A DNA stretch of 35,513 nucleotides, from the NCBI RefSeq assembly GCF_004354015.1, contig NZ_SMRU01000038.1, forward strand, positions 1 through 35,513, read 5' to 3'. The translations under genes and the position numbers were made by a program. The notes under the pieces are model-generated. The model saw only the letters and a list, made by a program, of their open reading frames with translations, was not told where the DNA came from and made no database searches. Of the stretch, positions 32,707 to 35,513 are shown one piece after another; positions within the stretch are counted from its first letter, which is position 1, and each line of letters opens with the position of its first letter. This stretch comes from Arthrobacter terricola (GTDB lineage: Bacteria > Actinomycetota > Actinomycetes > Actinomycetales > Micrococcaceae).

Positions 32707-33075
32707 TTAGCCTCGCCCTTGATGCTGCAGGCCGCGAAGGTCTAGTTCTATTTCGCGACCGTTCACATGGACGACCATCTTTGCGTCTTCGACGCCTGCG
32801 GCGGAAAGATAATCCATCAGGGTCGACAGAAGCATGTCCTCGCGCCGCTCCGTCTTCGAGACCACGCTCTGATCAATCCCGAGCCGCTGCGCCAACTCGT
32901 CCTGCGTCAACTCCGCAGCCTTGCGGATCGTGGCCAGGTTGATTGCGTAGATCCGGTCCTCGCGCGCCGACGCTTCCCGGATTTCAGCGACACGCTCGGC
33001 CATGCCCGGCTTCGCCAGGATACGGTCGAGCCGGTCGTTGCCCTTCCTAAAAGTCTTCCTGACCATTTTCTTCAC
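32707..33075 (-). CDS. XRE-family antitoxin (HigA-like)
   Basis: This 122-residue protein has a helix-turn-helix at residues about 47-93 (NLATIRKAAELTQDELAQRL then GIDQSVVSKTERRED). A long basic N-terminal arm precedes it. It lies directly after the RelE/HigB-like toxin gene and overlaps it by 29 bases, the toxin-first order of HigBA. It should neutralise the toxin and repress the pair. ATG 33075 or the ATG at 33066 could be the start. The C-terminal part (AKMVVHVNGREIELDL) is a short beta extension that may contact the toxin. Confidence 0.85.
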   Translation of the reverse strand: MKKMVRKTFRKGNDRLDRILAKPGMAERVAEIREASAREDRIYAINLATIRKAAELTQDELAQRLGIDQSVVSKTERREDMLLSTLMDYLSAAGVEDAKMVVHVNGREIELDLRGLQHQGRG

Positions 33076-33457
33076 CCTCCCCTTCTCTGATCCATTGCTC
33101 TATTATTTGGCCCGCTCTGGTTCCGACGCTGTCGTAGAAACGTCGCCCATGTTGGCTGGCGCCTGAAAACAGAGCCACCACCGCGGTGTTTTCATCGGGA
33201 GGGAACCAACAAATGAGCCGGACGGCAATCCCTTGGTGGTAGGGGTGGGAGACCCGCCACACTTCGTATTTCTTGGCCTGACGAATGGTCTTGAGAGTCG
33301 GGGTCTCGGACGTAGGCGGTGACGTCAACCGTCGCAGGTAGTCCATCTCTGCGACCACATTTTCGAATACCGCCCTGGCCCCCTCATCACTGTGGTCGGC
33401 CTCATCTTCCAGTCGGCCCAGCTGCCGGTCAAAGCTTTCCGGCCAGAAAAGTTCCAC
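33047..33457 (-). CDS. RelE/HigB-like toxin
   Basis: This 136-residue protein is a probable ribosome-dependent mRNA interferase of the RelE/HigB fold. The core has LKTIRQAKKYEVWRVSHPYH, then VRLICWFPPDENTAVVALFSG, the beta-strand pattern of the family, with basic residues (Arg, Lys, His) that could form the active site. GTG 33457 is the start (MELFWPESFDRQL). It is upstream of and overlaps the XRE antitoxin gene. It is longer than typical HigB (about 95-110), with extra helices at the N-terminus and an acidic C-terminus (EGEGEENGQED). Confidence 0.8.
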   Translation of the reverse strand: MELFWPESFDRQLGRLEDEADHSDEGARAVFENVVAEMDYLRRLTSPPTSETPTLKTIRQAKKYEVWRVSHPYHQGIAVRLICWFPPDENTAVVALFSGASQHGRRFYDSVGTRAGQIIEQWIREGEGEENGQEDF

Positions 33458-33806
33458 ATCCGATTATGACTTCCAAGACATATGCATCGCAAGTCATGAT
33501 GGCCGGGTCGTTCACGCCTTCCCTCGACCGCCCTTCGCCAAAGCTTCCCGTCACCCTCCGTGGCCCGTCCCAGAATCCAGCGCTGCAAACTTCGCCGAAC
33601 CTACAGTGCCGCAATCCCTTAAGCCCGCCTTCAACTGAGGATGCCTATAGACCCTTCAACAGCACACCTCTGGCACCCAAGGCCAGACTCACGCCTAAAG
33701 ACGGAAAAGTGACAGCCCAGCACCGGGGCCTGGGGTCTATTCTCTTTTGTCCTGGTGCGCGACCCGCGTGGTGATTGGCCTTCCTCGATCATGGTAACTT
33801 AAAGGT
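33458..33806. other. Region without a supported gene
   Basis: About 350 bases separate the divergent toxin gene and the recombinase gene. Both strands hold only short open frames without family features. The G+C content is lower than in the genes around it. I see no tRNA or clear promoter. Confidence 0.5.
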
Positions 33807-33832
33807 GACATCGTAAGATTTACGTAGACATC
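33807..33832. repeat. Direct and inverted repeats before the recombinase start
   Basis: GACATC occurs twice with a 20-base period (33807-33812 and 33827-33832), the second copy ending at the recombinase ATG. Between them lies CGTAA-GAT-TTACG (33812-33824), a perfect inverted repeat of the size and spacing of a tyrosine-recombinase core site. TAAGAT could equally be a -10 box for a leaderless start. Whether it is an attachment site is inference. Confidence 0.45.
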
Positions 33833-34955
33833 ATGGGGGTAGGAGTGGCCGAGGCTCCCGGATCGGCGCGGCTGGTCCTGGTGGACGGAATCGCGCACCT
33901 GGACGAGGAACTGGCCGTGTTCGAGGCGATGCTGACCGGGTGGGAGCGGCAGCAGAAGTCCCGCTTGCTGGCAGAGACGACGATTGCTCCGCGGATGGCG
34001 TTGCTGCGGCGGTTCACGGAATTTTCCGGTTCTTATCCGTGGGAGTGGACCGCCGGCGATCTCGAGGACTTCACGGTCTCGCTGATGTCCGGCACCGCCC
34101 GGCTGGCGCCCTCGACGATTCGCGGCTACCACTTCACCTTGCGGCTGTTTTGCGACTTTCTGACCGACGGGCGCTACGGGTGGATCCAGGCATGCGCGGA
34201 CCGGTTCGACCAGATCCCCTCCCAGGTATGTCATGACTTCAATACCGTCGCGCATCTGCATGATTACGAGGGCCGGCCGGAACGGCGCCCGTTCACCTAC
34301 GACGAGCTGCAGCACCTGTTCGATTTCCTGGACACCCGGGTGGAGCAGGTGGCACGCTCGGGCCGCAAGGGCGCGTTGGCCGCGTTACGGGATGCGCAGA
34401 TGATCAAAACGACCTACGCGTTCGGGTTGCGCCGCAACGAGTTGTGTCAGCTCGATGTTGCCGACCTGCGGCCGAATCCGCACATGCCGCACTGGGGAAC
34501 CTACGGGTCCATCCACGTCCGCCACGGCAAATCGTCCAAGGGCGGGACCCCGAAGCGGCGCACGGTGCTGGCCGTCCCCGAGTTCGACTGGGCGATCGAG
34601 GGTCTCAAGCAGTGGGTCGAGCAGGGCCGCCCGATCGTGCGCCCGAAGAACCACGCCGCCCTCTGGGTGAGCGAGCGGCTGAGCCGGGTCTCGGCCAAGC
34701 ACCTGGACAAACGGTTCAACCGGCTCCGTTCCGAGGCAGGCCTGGACGCGGCACTGACGCTGCATTGCCTGCGGCACCTACGTGACGCATCTGATCGAGT
34801 TCGGCTACCCGGAACCCTTCGTCCAGGAACAGGTCGGCCATTCCTATGCCTCGACCACCGCGATCTACACCTCGGTCAGCAACGACTTCAAAAACAAGGC
34901 CCTCCAGTCCGCATTGAAACGCGTTTACACCCCGACCCCGACAAAGGAGCCGTAG
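33833..34955 (+). pseudogene. Tyrosine recombinase/integrase with a frameshift before the catalytic Tyr
   Basis: From ATG 33833 (or GTG 33845) the frame encodes a core-binding N-terminal domain (STIRGYHFTLRLFCDFLTDG). A catalytic domain follows with the box I Arg (YAFGLRRNELCQLDV), the beta-hairpin Lys (HGKSSKGG) and the His-x-x-Arg box (LHCLRH, ending at 34777). The expected continuation, YVTHLIEFGYPEPFVQEQVG, then HSYASTTAIYTSV with the nucleophilic Tyr, is in another frame that stops at TAG 34953-34955. Two missing bases (or one extra) after LRH explain this. The original frame has no stop up to the window end, so a simple reading would produce a long chimera. Probably inactive unless the shift is a sequencing error. 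Confidence 0.8.
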
Positions 34956-35291
34956 ATGACACGGAAACTGAGCATGCAATGGAACCTGCGCCAGCTCATG
35001 GCCGCCAAGGGCCTGTTCCAGACCAGCGAGCTGATCCCGCTGCTGGAAGAACGGGACGTCCACCTGAGCAGGCAATACGTCCACCGCCTGGTGACCAAGC
35101 CCCCGCAACGGGTCAACATCGAGCTGCTCGCCGCGCTCTGCGACATCCTCGGATGCACCGCCGCCGACCTGCTCGAGTTCCGCATCGAGGAAGTCCGCGA
35201 GCTGCGCCACGTCGCCGGCGACACCGGCCCGGGCATCGGCGAACTCCGACCGATCCGGGCGACGATCCGCAGGCCACACGAGCCACAGTGA
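34956..35291 (+). CDS. Small HTH (Cro/CI-like) protein of the recombinase cassette
   Basis: This 111-residue protein begins MTRKLSMQWNLRQLMAAKGL and has a Cro/CI-type helix-turn-helix (LSRQYVHRLVTKPPQRVNIE then LLAALCDILGCTAADLLEF, about residues 37-75). A basic C-terminal tail follows. ATG 34956 comes directly after the recombinase stop, with AAGGAG 6 bases upstream. The stop overlaps the next gene's GTG start as GTGA. Its place between the recombinase and the zinc-ribbon gene suggests a regulator or DNA-binding accessory of the mobile cassette. Confidence 0.8.
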   Translation: MTRKLSMQWNLRQLMAAKGLFQTSELIPLLEERDVHLSRQYVHRLVTKPPQRVNIELLAALCDILGCTAADLLEFRIEEVRELRHVAGDTGPGIGELRPIRATIRRPHEPQ

Positions 35292-35513
35292 CCGGCCCCG
35301 CATCCAAGCCACCCGCGTGCTCCCGGTGCGGCATCAACCGGCCTGCGTCCATTACCGTGCAGGGCAAAAGCATCTGCCAGGGCTGCCGCACCCGACTGCA
35401 ACGCAACCCCGGGCCGTGCCCGGGCTGCCGGCAGCACCGCGTGCTCGCGTTCCACGACCGGCAGAACAGGCAGATCTGCGCCGGCTGTGCCGGGGAAAAA
35501 CCCACCTACTCGT
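35288..35513 (+). CDS. Zinc-ribbon protein of the recombinase cassette (partial)
   Basis: The gene starts at GTG 35288, overlapping the HTH gene stop, and runs off the right edge after 75 codons. The visible part holds four Cys-x2-Cys pairs (11/14, 30/33, 44/47, 64/67) spaced as two or more zinc ribbons, with basic residues between them. It looks like a nucleic-acid-binding module at the N-terminus of a longer protein. I do not know its function. Three tightly coupled genes (recombinase, HTH, zinc-ribbon) look like one transposable unit. Confidence 0.65.
   Translation, partial: MTGPASKPPACSRCGINRPASITVQGKSICQGCRTRLQRNPGPCPGCRQHRVLAFHDRQNRQICAGCAGEKPTYS

Overview
The window is high-G+C DNA with actinobacterial gene style: GTG/TTG starts, GGAG-type ribosome sites, ATGA/GTGA gene overlaps and lipoprotein-anchored ABC binding proteins. 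The proteins look most like those of the Arthrobacter group (Micrococcaceae); this is a judgement by eye, not a search. Three toxin-antitoxin loci, several broken genes and a recombinase at the right edge suggest an accessory region, either a genomic island or a large plasmid. I saw no rRNA, tRNA or CRISPR array.

Layout. 1-1002: end of an AbiE-type (type IV) toxin-antitoxin pair. 1189-6599 (minus): polyol/sugar operon with a binding protein, two permeases, a zinc polyol dehydrogenase and a PfkB sugar kinase, facing a divergent AraC regulator (6875-7843). 7850-11447: a decayed stretch holding short tandem repeats, fragments of a lipoprotein gene and of a small membrane-protein gene, and an Xre/RES-type toxin-antitoxin locus whose toxin is frameshifted. 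11448-19191: an MmyB-type regulator divergent from a run of oxidoreductases (SDR, epimerase, aldo-keto reductase, second epimerase), a HAD hydrolase, a BKACE enzyme, the tail of a UPF0303-like gene and a frameshifted Gfo/Idh/MocA dehydrogenase. 19271-26154 (minus): a second, paralogous polyol operon with another zinc dehydrogenase, a D-2-hydroxyacid dehydrogenase and an FGGY kinase, next to a DeoR regulator (26273-27037). 27196-29225: a class II aldolase divergent from a 1-phosphofructokinase-like kinase across a perfect 12-bp inverted repeat. 29456-32470: a second DeoR regulator divergent from fba-glpX. 32707-33457: a HigBA/RelE-like pair. 33833-35513: a frameshifted tyrosine recombinase, a small HTH protein and a zinc-ribbon protein that runs off the end.

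How the genes fit together (inference). Two import systems bring in polyols or related sugars. Zinc dehydrogenases oxidise them to ketoses, the PfkB and FGGY kinases phosphorylate these, and class II aldolases, the 1-PFK-like kinase, fba and glpX link the products to the triose/fructose phosphate pool. Neither transporter has its own ATPase gene, so a shared MsmK/UgpC-type ATPase elsewhere is expected. The 12.5-19 kb cassette looks like a separate catabolic module whose substrate cannot be read from the sequence.
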